From NCBI GenBank assembly GCA_024500155.1, contig CM044880.1, positions 4,092,001 through 4,156,000 on the forward strand: a stretch of 64,000 nucleotides of DNA. Direction: 5' to 3'. Positions 23,582 to 33,871 of the stretch are shown one piece after another. This DNA comes from Chenopodium formosanum (lineage: Eukaryota > Streptophyta > Magnoliopsida > Caryophyllales > Amaranthaceae). The notes beneath the pieces were generated by a model, which was given only the letters and a program-made list of their open reading frames with translations, did no database searches and was not told the origin of the DNA. The stretch's first letter is position 1; every line of letters begins with the position of its first letter. Made by a program: the position numbers and the translations under genes.

Positions 23582-23930
23582 TATAGGTAATGAAATAATA
23601 GTATTAGATCACCTAAGCTTTGGCAAGCCAATTAATCCTTCAAACCCCATTTTCAAGCGCCAAATTGTCTGCAATATGTTAGGATGGACTTTAATGATTG
23701 AATTATTGTAACATAAAAGCATATAGACCAGCAACATGCAATTAACACACAATTGAAGGAGCATCTCCATTTTATTGATCACAACAGCACCATATCAGAA
23801 AATTAGCCCGTCAAACTTTTACCACAATCCTCAAATCACATACCTGATGGAAATATCTCAATGATTGGCATTGCTAAAGCTTAGGTGATCTAATACTGTA
23901 ATTTATTACCTATAATATTTATTATTTGAT
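23582..23930. mobile_element. Inverted-repeat MITE in GRF intron, copy 1
   Basis: The left arm TAGTATTAGATCACCTAAGC then TTTGGCAAGCCAAT is mirrored at the right by ATTGGCATTGC then TAAAGCTTAGGTGATCTAAT. Arms are about 60 bp. The same element is at the matching place in copy 2 (about 36631-37030), so it predates the duplication. Confidence 0.65.
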
Positions 23931-24206
23931 ATATAATTATATTTGCATAAAAAAATCATATCTATAAAATTAATTAGTTGTTTATATATATTTGATTTCA
24001 TATTTATATTAATAGTATATATAACCTGTGCGATGCACCTAAATTAGAGAGTCCATATGTACCTGTTCAGAAAAAATAAATAAACATGAAGCCGCCTGTT
24101 GGAGTTTTGCTGCTTACATTTTATTGCCACGTAAAACATCATGTTTCTAGCACTCATTAAGAAATTAAACTGCATGTTTTGTCTTGCAGCTGCTATACTT
24201 ATCTAA

Positions 24207-24438
24207 GGGCCTGTTCTCTTACGTTGAAATTCAGTTCAGCTCAGTTTAGTTCAGTTCAGCTCAGCTCAGCTCCTAATTTCCTTCTCTTATAAAATATTCA
24301 TTTCAGTTCAGTTCAGCTGAGTTCAGTTCAGTTCAGCTCAGCTCAGCTGAGTTCAGTTCAGCTCAGCTGAGTTCAGTTCAGCTCAGCTGAGTTCTGTTCA
24401 GTTCAGCTCAGCTGAGTTCAGTCAATGAGAACAGGCCC
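24207..24438. mobile_element. PIF/Harbinger-like TTCAG MITE in copy 1
   Basis: 232 bp, ends GGGCCTGTTCTC / GAGAACAGGCCC, flanked by TAA at 24204-24206 and 24439-24441. The core is a TTCAG/CTCAG/CTGAG minisatellite. Copy 2 at about 37418-37430 reads ACTTATCTAAGAAGCTAC with a single TAA and no element, which is a true empty site and proves the 3-bp target duplication. Confidence 0.88.
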
Positions 24439-24815
24439 TAAGTTGCTACATTTCTCACTGATCAACTCCAACCTCAGAAGCAATCCAAAATCTTGCTAAG
24501 AAGACCCATGAAATACTTAGTACAGCTGTTCCCCAATAACCTTGTTATGAAGCTTTGGAAAGTAGACGTCATTTACTGACAAACACATTATTTAACAATA
24601 GAAAGTGTTTTACTTTTTATTTGAACGGAAAATAGCTTTTTCTTGTGCTATTCACATTGAAACTAATTTAACCGTCTTCACAATACCGAGTGTCTGTTAA
24701 ATCACATATCAGCAAGCTTTGGCATGTTGTCATTTAAAAGGTTGAAGCTTTCCTTGCATTTGTGCCTTGGTAAATTATAGTAGGCTAACTTGGAGCTGGG
24801 TTTAATTTGATTGTT

Positions 24816-24836
24816 GGGGGGGGGGGGGGGGGGGGG
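24816..24836. repeat. Poly(G) run
   Basis: About 21 consecutive G in the copy 1 intron; absent from copy 2. Length may be affected by sequencing. Confidence 0.8.
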
Positions 24837-26299
24837 TTGTTACCGAGACAGGTTCTCCAGAAAAGGGAAATATGACTTATTTATTAAAACACTTTTTTTT
24901 AAAAAAAAAAACGTTGTGGACGTTATCTTATTTTTTGGGATCTTTTGGATGTATTATTAGTTTTGTTAGCACTTCATTTCATTTTGATTCTGGTTTCCAA
25001 ATGTTGTTTCATGATCTCACAGATGGACAAAACATCGCAGGATCTAATATTTGCATGAGATCAGTACCTCTGAGGGTGCAAGTTCGACTAGTGAAAGTTG
25101 CGAGCTGCACTGTAACTGTGGGCTTCCAGCCAAATTGGAGGATGTCAAAAACTTTGAGAAATCCCTATAGATTATTCTTTAACTGCCCCAAGAATGTGTT
25201 TCAGCATGTATGCACTCTATATCTCACACTTAATGTTCAATTCTTTTCAAGAATTTTATTTATCGACTCATAATTGTAGCTTTTCTTTTTGACATTATTG
25301 CAGCAATGTGAATTTTTTCATTGGTCTGATGAATTATCAGCTAGTGTAGAAAGAAGTAGAAAAGAAATTAGTTTTCTTCGGAATGAGTGTATTCGGCTGC
25401 ACAAGAGAATTGCATATGTTCAGTCTCGGCGAGAAAATGATAGAGCTTTGTGGGAGCTAGAAAGGTCAGAGCTAAGATCAGAGGTATCATCTGTTCAAGC
25501 AGAGCTAGATGATATCAAGAGTAGAGTTCAACACTTGTACAAGTTAGATAATATGCCTCCCGTAGATGAATCGTATGTCATGAAAGCGGAGAATGATGGA
25601 GCAATATATATAGAAATTATATAGAAAATGAGGAGAGCTCAACGTACTTGCTCATCTTTAGTGCTCTGCTTCAAACATCCATATACCGCAAACTGTTGTT
25701 GCCATCAACCCTCCGATTTTTGAAAGGAAAATATATTTGTAGTCTCAGTCTCTTAGCAGAAGGAAGCTTTTGTCTTGAGGATGGGGTTAGCCAGTTTCAC
25801 GAAAATTGTACTGATTTGCTCCCCTTGTAAAAAAATTCACATTACATAAAAGTGGTTTAATCTCATGGACAGTCTATCTGTCATGTTAATGTATTTAAAT
25901 TATATGTTCATCACTATGGAGTAGCTATTAAGCCTATCTGCCTATGTGTTGTTAGAGTTGCTCACATTGCACGGCTTTATTAAATATTGTTACGGAGTAT
26001 TGCTTTTATAGCCCTGATAAGAAAATATAGCAATATACGGAGTATTTGGGAATTGTAAACCTTCCCTAGTTCCTACATAAAACATATACTGTACTTGTAT
26101 TCAAGAATCATACTATATCATGAATATAATTTGTTCAATTTACAATATTTTAATCCCAACATATCAAACACAAATTAAAAAAATTGAATAAATTATATAT
26201 CAAGCGGCACTTTTGGAATAGTTTCCGTTATACATTGATAAACTGAATAAAACTTTTATATTCGCATAAGTTGGATCAAAATAAAATACTTTGTATTAA

Positions 26300-26336
26300 C
26301 TAGTCGTTGGAGCACGCGCGATGCGCATGCTCCCTC
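26300..26336 (-). mobile_element. Helitron 3' terminus
   Basis: On the minus strand the sequence reads GGAGCATGCGC ATC GCGCGTGCTCC, a near-perfect 11-bp hairpin, then AACGA and CTAG, followed by T. Hairpin, roughly 5-nt spacer, CTRR end and insertion next to T are the Helitron 3' signature. The element body would extend to higher coordinates; its 5' TC end was not located and no Rep/helicase frame is present, so it is a non-autonomous or decayed copy. Confidence 0.6.
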
Positions 26337-29300
26337 GACGGCTCGATAAAGAAATTTGGTGAATTTGGAGAAATGTAGTCATATATATTTGTGTATGTTT
26401 AAGTTGTCTGATTATAAGTGTTGCTTGTAAGCTATGATCGTTAGTATAGTTTATTGAGAAAAGGGGAGACAAAAAATAAAGGAAAAGAGGAAAAGAAAGA
26501 CATAGCATATCAGGTGTTTTGTGTGTGTGCATGAACAAATGTACTAATTTAATAATGATGCAGATTTGTGGACCAAAGACTAATTTCAGGGAACCAATGA
26601 TAGCAAGGGATGAAAAAATGTTGTTAGGTTGATTGCCAGAACTTTGGTGTCAAGTTGATTGTATCTTTTTATGCTTTAGTTTGCTGTTTATTTGACAAAA
26701 AATAAAGAAAAAGAGGAATTCTGGCATTGTGCAGATTGGTTATTATCTTTCATTATGATGTAAGAGGAATTCTAGTTTACATTGTGTTTATCTGTTTTAA
26801 GTGCAAAACTATGAATACAGATTCATAAGCAGGATGATATTAGGATAAAACTTGTTCGTGCAGGAGTAAAGTATTAAGTTTGTGATGAGAATGGTAATGA
26901 AGTAATTTGTTTCGGTGTTTTAGTGGTTTAGAGTTTCATTGTTTTATGAAGCTGAATATGCAAGGTAAGGGAACTTACTGTCAGAAATATATCACAAATG
27001 AGTAGATTTGGAAATGTAAACTGCAACATTCTGCTGTTTGTTGTTTCACTCGAAAGAAGTGGAAGTTAAAATGCACAATGGTCATAAGAAAGGAAGACTA
27101 AAAGGAACATAAAAAATAGGAGCATTATTTTAATTAAGGTAGAAATGTTGTTGAAAAATGTAATAAACACTGCTATATAGGATAGCAAAACACATAACTA
27201 TGAAACTAAAGGTGAAGGTGGGAAATTATAACAACTTAATTCATATTATATATATAGGCATCCTGATTTAAGGATGCAAATAGATACAACATAGTGACCT
27301 GATAGTTCTTTCAATTTCTGACTGCTAGCATTACTATGTACAAGCAAAATACTACAGTTCTGCTAAGAGGAAGTGTCTAAGACAGTGCTGCTACTAAACA
27401 TCAGTAGTACCTACATATCCTTAGTACTATATACATAGTTGATGTTTATAGGGAACACAAGATGTCCAAAATGTTCCTTTTAAACATGCACAAGCTACTT
27501 CAAATTTAATAAACTTTCACATCATAGTTCCTGATTCCCACTAATACCTTAATAGCAAAAGATGATAACTGCATATATATATTCTAGGTAGCCTTCATTC
27601 GGGAATTGCCTTGTTGCTTCTGGATTATTCTTTGCTCTCTGAACCTTCTTTCTCAGCAGTGTCCTTAAAAAGTGTTGTACATAATTAGCAATGCAATCAG
27701 CGGACCTGTATCTGAAAGCAACACAGTACTAACCTAACAGAATGACCTGTGCTCTGAAGTATAGTTCCTAGTTCTGCATTTTTTTCAGCTAAGCAACTTT
27801 TTATCACAGTCTAACCCCTGTAAGTGTGTGAAATCATATCCTAATTTCATTAATATTTATTTAGGTATATACGCAACCCTGCCATTTTGAGCAATATTAT
27901 CCGTTCACAACCTTAATACATGAATTCTCCTTAGTTCTTTTCTTAAATATTATTATCATTACAACAATTTATGATACAATGCACCAAATTTAAGAAATAA
28001 TTAAATCTAGCAACTCTAAAAAAGCTAAGCTATAAAAAATTACACTACACTGCACAAGCTGCTAAATGCACCAAACAATAATGCTAAAAACACATATAAG
28101 AACACAATTTCAGATAGCTAAGCGACATCATGAACTCATAAAGCCCGGTAAGAAGTATATACAAAAAAAAAGTACATGCCAGAAACAAAAGAGATACCTT
28201 CACAGATCTCCTAACCCCAACAGAACAAGCAACTCTGCAACAACAGACCCACAAGCAATGCAACCAGCAAGCCTGTAACCCGGAAAAAACACAAATTTAA
28301 ACCGGGGACAAATAAACTCCAAAAACAGTGGAAATAGAAGTTGTTCTCTTAAAATACAATTAGGCAAAGCATACAGCTAATATGTAACAGATCAATTTAG
28401 AACAAATAATCAATAAGCTCTTGGAATCTATACGCCATAATCAAAGCAGAGGCAAAACAGCTATCACCCACACAAACAATCTAGATCAAATTACGGGTAA
28501 ACTGTCTAAATTTATTAATAATAATTTCATAAATTCAAAGTCCTATTTGTCAGGGATTCAAAATTTGTAGTCCAAATTACATCTGCGAGATCATAAAGAA
28601 ACCAAAATGTAATGAAACCACCTCTCAAAAGAATACCTATGCACAGGCAACTCAGATAGCTCAAAGGCAAAGAGAATTTGTAATTGAGCACAAATAAACC
28701 ACCACATCCAAAAACAAACCCACCCCTCAGGCTATATATAGGCCACGGCAAATGCAAGCACAGCGAAGTCATCCCTTAGTCTTCTAAAACTATTATTTTT
28801 TAATTTTTCAGGAAAAGGACACTGGAGTAGAGCCCAAGTAAGGCAGTCCAAACCAAAAACCATACATCACCGACTATAACCTCCTAATCCTTAATTCAGA
28901 AACAAAAAACCAAACCTAAAACAGAACATAATACAATAACCCAAGCCTACCAATCAAAGGCACGACAAACAAGCTAACCAAGAAAAACATACCAGCCATT
29001 CCTGCACAGGCAGCCGAACGAAAGCAGCCTACTCCCGCACCTGAGCATCCCAACCGCAAACTCCCAAAACAAGAGCGATACAAACCAAAGCAAAGGCTAA
29101 ATCAACACAAAAGCAAGTCAGAACCAACTCTGGTAAGGAAAAGCAACAACAACAGCTGTCATTGGAATCAACGCCACGTGACCAAACAGGGGCAAAACCG
29201 TCAGTTCCTTGAATTCAAGGGCACCTCTGTAATAACACCAGCAGGAACTATTCATAAGCTACAGTTAAAATTTTGCATTTTTAATAAGGTTTAAGGATTT

Positions 29301-29549
29301 TAAACTTATAATTATATTAAAAAAAAATAAGTCTTGTTTTATATACTTCTACTTTTTAAAAGTGATACACTAGCTCTTTTCACGGCTCACGCATGTGAAT
29401 ATGTGATGCATATGTTTGCCCATTAATATCTTCAACTTTGTATTACGAGTAGTAAATATTTTTATAAAATTAATATTTTTTTGTGCGGAGTATAAATCCT
29501 CAAAACCCTAGTAAGTTCCATAACATACAAGAGTTGACGAAAAGGAGAT
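26337..29549. other. Interval without a recognised gene
   Basis: AT-rich left half, less AT-rich right half (28200-29230). Reading frames are short and unsupported. A minus-strand stretch at 27590-27713 reads like protein (see findings) but has no family match. Part of the interval may be Helitron body. Confidence 0.45.
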
Positions 29550-29924
29550 ATGGGAAGGCACAGAGTAGTGGATTGGTCGGATCTCCCACCGGAGCTTCTA
29601 TTAGAAATCGGAAAACGCCTCAAATTCCGGTTAGACGTCCTGAGATTCCGGTCAGTTTGCAAGTCATGGAGATCTTCTCTCTTCTTTAAACCCAAAATTG
29701 AAGCTTTTAAAATCCCTGAACCTCCAATAATTTACGACTGCATAAAGAGAAGGGATCCACCTTCATCATTTATTCTAACAGAGAGAAGTATGTATTTGCT
29801 TCACCCCAAAGAATCCGAACAAACTGGGCATGGATATTATAAATCCGCATTCGGATTTGTAAATTGGGTTGATAGGTATTCCCTGTTCACTTGTTGGAAT
29901 TGTTGCACTTTTTATTATTTTTAA
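29550..29924 (+). pseudogene. F-box (SKIP23/DUF295-like) gene fragment
   Basis: The first 124 codons of an F-box gene. Start MGRHRVVDWSDLPPELLLEI, F-box residues about 8-45 with LDVLRFRSVCKSWRSSL, then the beginning of the linker (RSMYLLHP, GFVNWVDR). In full-length SKIP23-like proteins a DUF295 domain of some 200 or more residues follows; here the frame ends at 29924 after unrelated-looking residues. A possible donor AG|GTATTC at 29874-29875 could mean an intron, but no continuing exon was found before 31.5 kb. The F-box would bind SKP1 in an SCF ubiquitin ligase; without its substrate domain this copy is probably non-functional. Confidence 0.65.
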
Positions 29925-31563
29925 CTGGCTTATGTGACCCTGCATAATCATTTAGGAGTATTATCGTGCTCCACATATGATACTCCACCATTAGTGGTAT
30001 AGTCCGTAGCTGCCAAGTTAGCAAAGCCTCCACTAGACCACCACACATATGATACTTGAACCTAAAATGGTTGTATATTCTGCCACATAATAAGATGAAG
30101 CAACACTAGTTTTTTCTACCTTAAAGTGTTGGACTGTTTTTACATGTTGAGTTTACTTTTAATTCTTCTCTTGCATGCTTTCCCATATAATGCCCCCAAA
30201 TTAGGCCAACTCAACCAGAACCAGAGTCGTAAAATCTCTAGAGATAGTCTTGTAGCAAATTAATTTTCCAATATACTATTTAGCGATGGTGGTGCTTGTT
30301 ATGGCAATACTTGAGTTGTTCAGCCAGTTGAATCAGTGAGATAGTAGAATGTGAAGGCATGAAAAGGATTTGACTCTGTTCGGTGAAGAGAAAGACATTA
30401 TTCTGTTGTGCTAACAATTACATTGAAGAATTCATGTTGGATGTTGTGGAATATGGACTATGGAGCGTCAACAATAATGCATTTGCCTTTTTTGTATCTT
30501 GTTCTGTTATCAACAATAATCAAATTTAGGCTTTGATTGATTGATTGTTTAGTTATCAACAATAAACTTGTAGTTTTAGGTGATGATGCTGTGTCATCAT
30601 AGCTACCCATTTTCACTGTCTCATAAGTAGCAAGGACGACAAAATGCTGGATATAGATCAATTATCCTCATACGAATATCATTATGTACTGATACATCTG
30701 TTAAATCTTGTACATTATATAATTTTATAATTTATTCCATTGGATTGTTATAATGTTTCATGTCGTAAGATCAACTTCAGTTTGTAAATCACATTTATCT
30801 AAGAACATTACTCACTCTATCAACTTGTGATTAAGATCAACTTGAGCCCATAAACCACATATATTTATCTAAGAACATACTTCTATCAATTTTTTGTATT
30901 AAGATCAACTTGAGCCCATAAACCACATTTAGCCATGTATGTTATATCAATATAACTTTGGAAATTTTCACATTGCTACCATTAAAAACACCACGCTTTA
31001 CATTTGCTACTTGTTTAAATTTTTTATTTTTATTTTTTTTTATTTTACTACCACTTAAAACAGAGTTTGTTAAAAATCACTACCACATGCCTTATTCTGT
31101 TACTATTTCCGTTAGTGGGCCCACTCCACCGTTTAGCCACCCCTCCAACCACCTTGCAGCAACCCCTCCTCCTCACTGCCACCCCTCACCTCCCCCCTCA
31201 GCTCTTAATTTTCTTCTTTCATAAAATATTCATTTCAGCTCAGTTCAGTTCAGCTTCAATCAGTTAAGTTCCGTTTAGTTTAGTTTAGCTCAATCCATTA
31301 AATATGAACAGGCTCTTATATTAATATTGTACTTCTGACCAAAATTCATAAACTTTGCCTATCAAATTTAATTTTATAGAAGCTAACCCACGCCTTTTGG
31401 ATTATTAAAATCGAATCTAAACCGAATTTGAATTCAATTTAATCCAATCCAATCTAAACTGAAATAATTCGATTATGGAAATTGTATAGTATAACTCCTA
31501 TAGCTTATTTCACTTACTTGTATAGTTGTATATCTATGACATATTAGTTACTCTCCCTATCAA
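29925..31563. other. AT-rich interval, no gene recognised
   Basis: No continuation of the F-box gene is visible. Between about 30950 and 31200 is a CT/CCACC-rich segment resembling the cores of the inverted-repeat elements, probably a truncated transposon. Confidence 0.45.
31200..31315. mobile_element. Left-truncated TTCAG MITE
   Basis: Contains CATAAAATATTCATTTCAG, a TTCAG tract and the right end AAATATGAACAGGCTC followed by TTA, matching the right half of the 4077 and 24207 elements. The left terminus is missing. Confidence 0.6.
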
Positions 31564-31572
31564 AAAATAAAA

Positions 31573-32448
31573 GGGAAATTCTACACTATACCCCTCAGGT
31601 GTTGGCTTTTCCAAGCTGTGCCCCTCACTTTGAAAAGTTCCACGCTGTAACCTGTAGGTCCCACAAGTGATTACGCTGTACCCTTGCCGTTATCTCTCCG
31701 TTACAACTTTCCGTTAGTTTTCCCTTTCCAACAAAATAACAATTTTTTTTTTTAAATATCCTTAAAATAAAAAAAACTTAAAATTGAAAAAAAAAACAGA
31801 AAAAAGGAAAATCCCCCACCACCGCCACCTGTCAGGGTTGCCACCACCACGGCGCCTGAAAACCCTTCCCCGTGCCGGCTTAGCCTTTTCGCCGGTCTGC
31901 ACTATAAAATCCACCATCACAAAGTCGAAACCCCTAAACCACTTGATGATTTGGGGTTTTAAGGTTTTTGGATGGTGGTTCAAAGGGGAAAGAGGCGGAG
32001 ACGGCCGATGGAGGGGCGAAATGGGTTCGCCGGTACAGGGAGGCGGTTTGTCCGGCAACCGATGAGAGGAGGGGGGTTTTCGAGGGGAGGGAGAATGGTT
32101 TTAGGGTGGAGAAAGGTGGTTTATGGGAAGGGGAGGAGGGGCTGGGTGGTCGGGCTGGTACCGCCGAGTACGTACAAAGCTCTAGTGAAAGGGGAAGGTG
32201 GAGACGGCCGGTGGAGGGGAGGAATGGGTTCGCCGGCATAGGGGAAGGGTTTGGCCTGGCCGGTGGTTGGTGAGGGTAACGGGGTTTCCCAGGGGAGGGA
32301 GAAGGGTTTTAGCGTGGAGGAAGGTGGTTCAGGGGAAGGGGAGTGGCTGGGTGGTCAGGCTGGTACAGCCGGGTACGGAGCTCTGGTCGCCGCGTGGTGG
32401 CAGCCCTGGCGGGGTGGCTGTGGGGTTGCTGTCGTTAAGGGGGAGGGG

Positions 32449-32489
<41 letters not shown>

Positions 32490-32692
32490 TTAATTTAAGT
32501 TTTGAAAATAGAGGGAAAGTACAAAAGTTAGGTGACGGCATTAACTATTTCTGACGTCCGTCATTTATGGTGACACGGCAAGGGTACAGCGTAATCACTT
32601 GTGGGACCTACAGGTTACAGCGTGGAACTTTTCAAAGTGAGGGGCACAGCTTGGAAAAGCCAACACCTGAGGGGTATAGTGTAGAATTTCCC
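31573..32692. mobile_element. Non-autonomous Mutator-like element (MULE)
   Basis: 1,120 bp with almost perfect inverted repeats of about 115-120 bp (GGGAAATTCTACACTATACC ... inverse GGTATAGTGTAGAATTTCCC) and a perfect 9-bp target duplication AAAATAAAA (31564-31572, 32693-32701). Both are Mutator hallmarks. No transposase is present. The interior is GC-rich and contains a 203-bp tandem duplication (31986-32390). Overlapping frames of 90-118 codons exist on both strands but reflect the purine-rich repeat rather than a known protein. Capture of a host gene fragment (Pack-MULE) is possible but unproven. Confidence 0.9.
31986..32390. repeat. 203-bp tandem duplication inside the MULE
   Basis: Two diverged units start near 31986 and 32189; the landmark GAGACGGCCG recurs 203 bp apart (31998 and 32201), followed in both by TGGAGGGG, TGGGTTCGCCGG, GGGAGGGAGAA and GGGCTGGGTGGTC-like blocks. 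Strongly G-rich on the + strand. Confidence 0.8.
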
Positions 32693-32701
32693 AAAATAAA
32701 A

Positions 32702-33462
32702 CTAACACTGGTTCTTTGAAGCTTTATATTGTGAGATTTGTGACACGACATGCTAAACTAAGGTGTAAGGAGATCTATTCTTTTACATTGTGTTGTGGCT
32801 AAGGCTCATTCATTAAACTTCCAAAATTAATTGCTTGGGATGGAGTGAGGGGCAGTGCAAAAGAATCAATAATTCCTTCATTCATACAAAAACTTGATTT
32901 ATTACAAAATTATCAGTACATTATACAAGAATTAATCTTACAATCAACTATACTACATACTTCGTATAAATTTGTACTTCATAAATCAAATATTACAAAA
33001 TTGATGAACACCGAAAGACTGATCATGATCCCTATCTATATGCCCTTAACTATTCGTAACTTAAGCTTCTTAGCTATGGATAATCCTTCCTTAGTTTGGT
33101 CTAGACCGCTCATTGCAACAGAGATTGAAGGCGTGCCTCTAAATCCTCTAAAGTTATTGTCAGCAACTCATTTGAGTCCATACAATCAACGAGCATTAAC
33201 CAACAATGGATCAATCAAACCACCATTCATTTCCTGCCTTCCTGGCGTTGCTTTACAGCGGTTTCTCTCTCAATCAACTCTGCAATAGTATCCAAAGTGT
33301 AGAAAGAATGTAACCTAAATCCGTATAATAAGCTACTTTCAACTTGGTTTCGAGGGTGGGGGGAGGGGCGGTCGACGGTTTTAAGGGTAGGGTTATTCGT
33401 GGGTGGGGGGAAGTGTTTTCGAGGAGGGGAAATCACACCAATAAGATGCCACGTCATGAGTT

Positions 33463-33463
<1 letters not shown>
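32702..33463. other. Interval with a possible gene-end fragment
   Basis: Mostly unassigned. The minus strand near 33227-33290 carries a last-exon-like frame (ELIERETAVKQRQEGRK then stop) after a CTATTGCAG acceptor-like site, with about 300 bp of UTR-like sequence. The plus-strand frame over 32845-33288 has no supporting features. Confidence 0.3.

Positions 33464-33499
<36 letters not shown>
33464..33499. repeat. Poly(T) tract, 36 nt
   Basis: Uninterrupted T run after a G-rich stretch. It could be the complement of a retroposon poly(A) tail; no flanking duplication was found. Confidence 0.9.
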
Positions 33500-33503
<4 letters not shown>

Positions 33504-33616
33504 ATTATTTTCTTCAACTAAATTTATAATAAAAGTATTTAAGATTATTATAATACATTTATTTAAAAAAAAAAATTATTATAATACAAGAAAACTATAA
33601 TTTGAAGTAAACATTA

Positions 33617-33658
33617 TTTAACACATAGACCCGAGGCATCGCACGGGCTAAACATTAG
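33617..33658 (+). mobile_element. Possible Helitron 3' terminus
   Basis: ACCCGAGGCATCGCACGGGC forms a CCCG...CGGG stem, followed by TAAACATTAG and T, similar to plant Helitron 3' ends. It lies immediately left of where copy 2 of the GRF segment begins. The stem is imperfect. Confidence 0.35.
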
Positions 33659-33683
33659 TTCTTGCTTAAATTTAATCAAATTC

Positions 33684-33697
33684 AACCTTTTTTTACG

Positions 33698-33755
<58 letters not shown>

Positions 33756-33759
33756 TTTT
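33684..33759. mobile_element. Poly(A)-only insertion with 11-bp target duplication
   Basis: AACCTTTTTTT at 33684-33694 is repeated at 33749-33759. Between are ACG and about 51 A. Copy 1 at 21788-21798 has a single AACCTTTTTTT followed directly by CAGACGGG, the empty site. This is the footprint of target-primed reverse transcription that integrated little but the tail. Confidence 0.75.
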
Positions 33760-33871
33760 TCAGACGGGAATCAAATTCAACCTAATATGCACTATTTCCC
33801 CCAATTTGGGCCTGAAATTTATCAAATTCAAGCGACATTGTTGTAATATCAATTTTCAATGCTTTCTGGGA

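Larger units (their letters stand above)
21910..25624 (+). pseudogene. GRF zinc-finger gene, copy 1, broken
   Basis: Four exons match copy 2: 21910-21987, 23029-23120, 25023-25207 and 25304-25624, with GT-AG borders. Exon 1 (MLNFDVALHF...) is intact at 78 nt. Exon 2 has an in-frame TAG at 23053-23055 where copy 2 has AAG. Exon 3 has a TAA at 25045-25047 (CAA in copy 2) and one extra G near 25138, which shifts frame after CNCGLPAKL, inside the zinc finger. Exon 4 keeps a fully open 107-codon frame (CEFFHWSDE, then a coiled coil ending DGAIYIEII). Three lesions make the full-length product impossible. A short product from exon 4 alone cannot be excluded. The parent family are GRF-type (CxCG...CxxFxWxDE) zinc-binding proteins of mostly unknown role in plants. 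Confidence 0.8.
21770..25990 (+). repeat. Segmental duplication, copy 1
   Basis: From ATTAATCAAATTCAACC at the left to about TTGCACGGCTTTAT at the right, this segment aligns collinearly and in the same orientation with 33668-38940, including introns. Differences include insertions private to one copy: the MITE at 24207-24438 and a 21-nt G run at 24816 here; a solo LTR, a poly(A) insertion and an extra ~860 bp in copy 2. Boundaries are by eye, good to tens of bases. Confidence 0.88.

Noticed and set aside
24872..25273. 133-codon frame as an intact protein in GRF copy 1
   Set aside because: It reads the zinc-finger exon partly in the wrong frame and runs into an intron; comparison with copy 2 shows a frameshifted exon.
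28527..28772. 81-codon minus-strand frame
   Set aside because: Hydrophobic by composition only; no start context, splice support or family resemblance.
31762..32554. Several 70-118-codon frames on both strands
   Set aside because: They arise from the GC-rich tandem duplication within the Mutator element and change frame between the two units.
32845..33288. 147-codon plus-strand frame
   Set aside because: Low-complexity start, no recognisable domain, and the opposite strand looks more gene-like.
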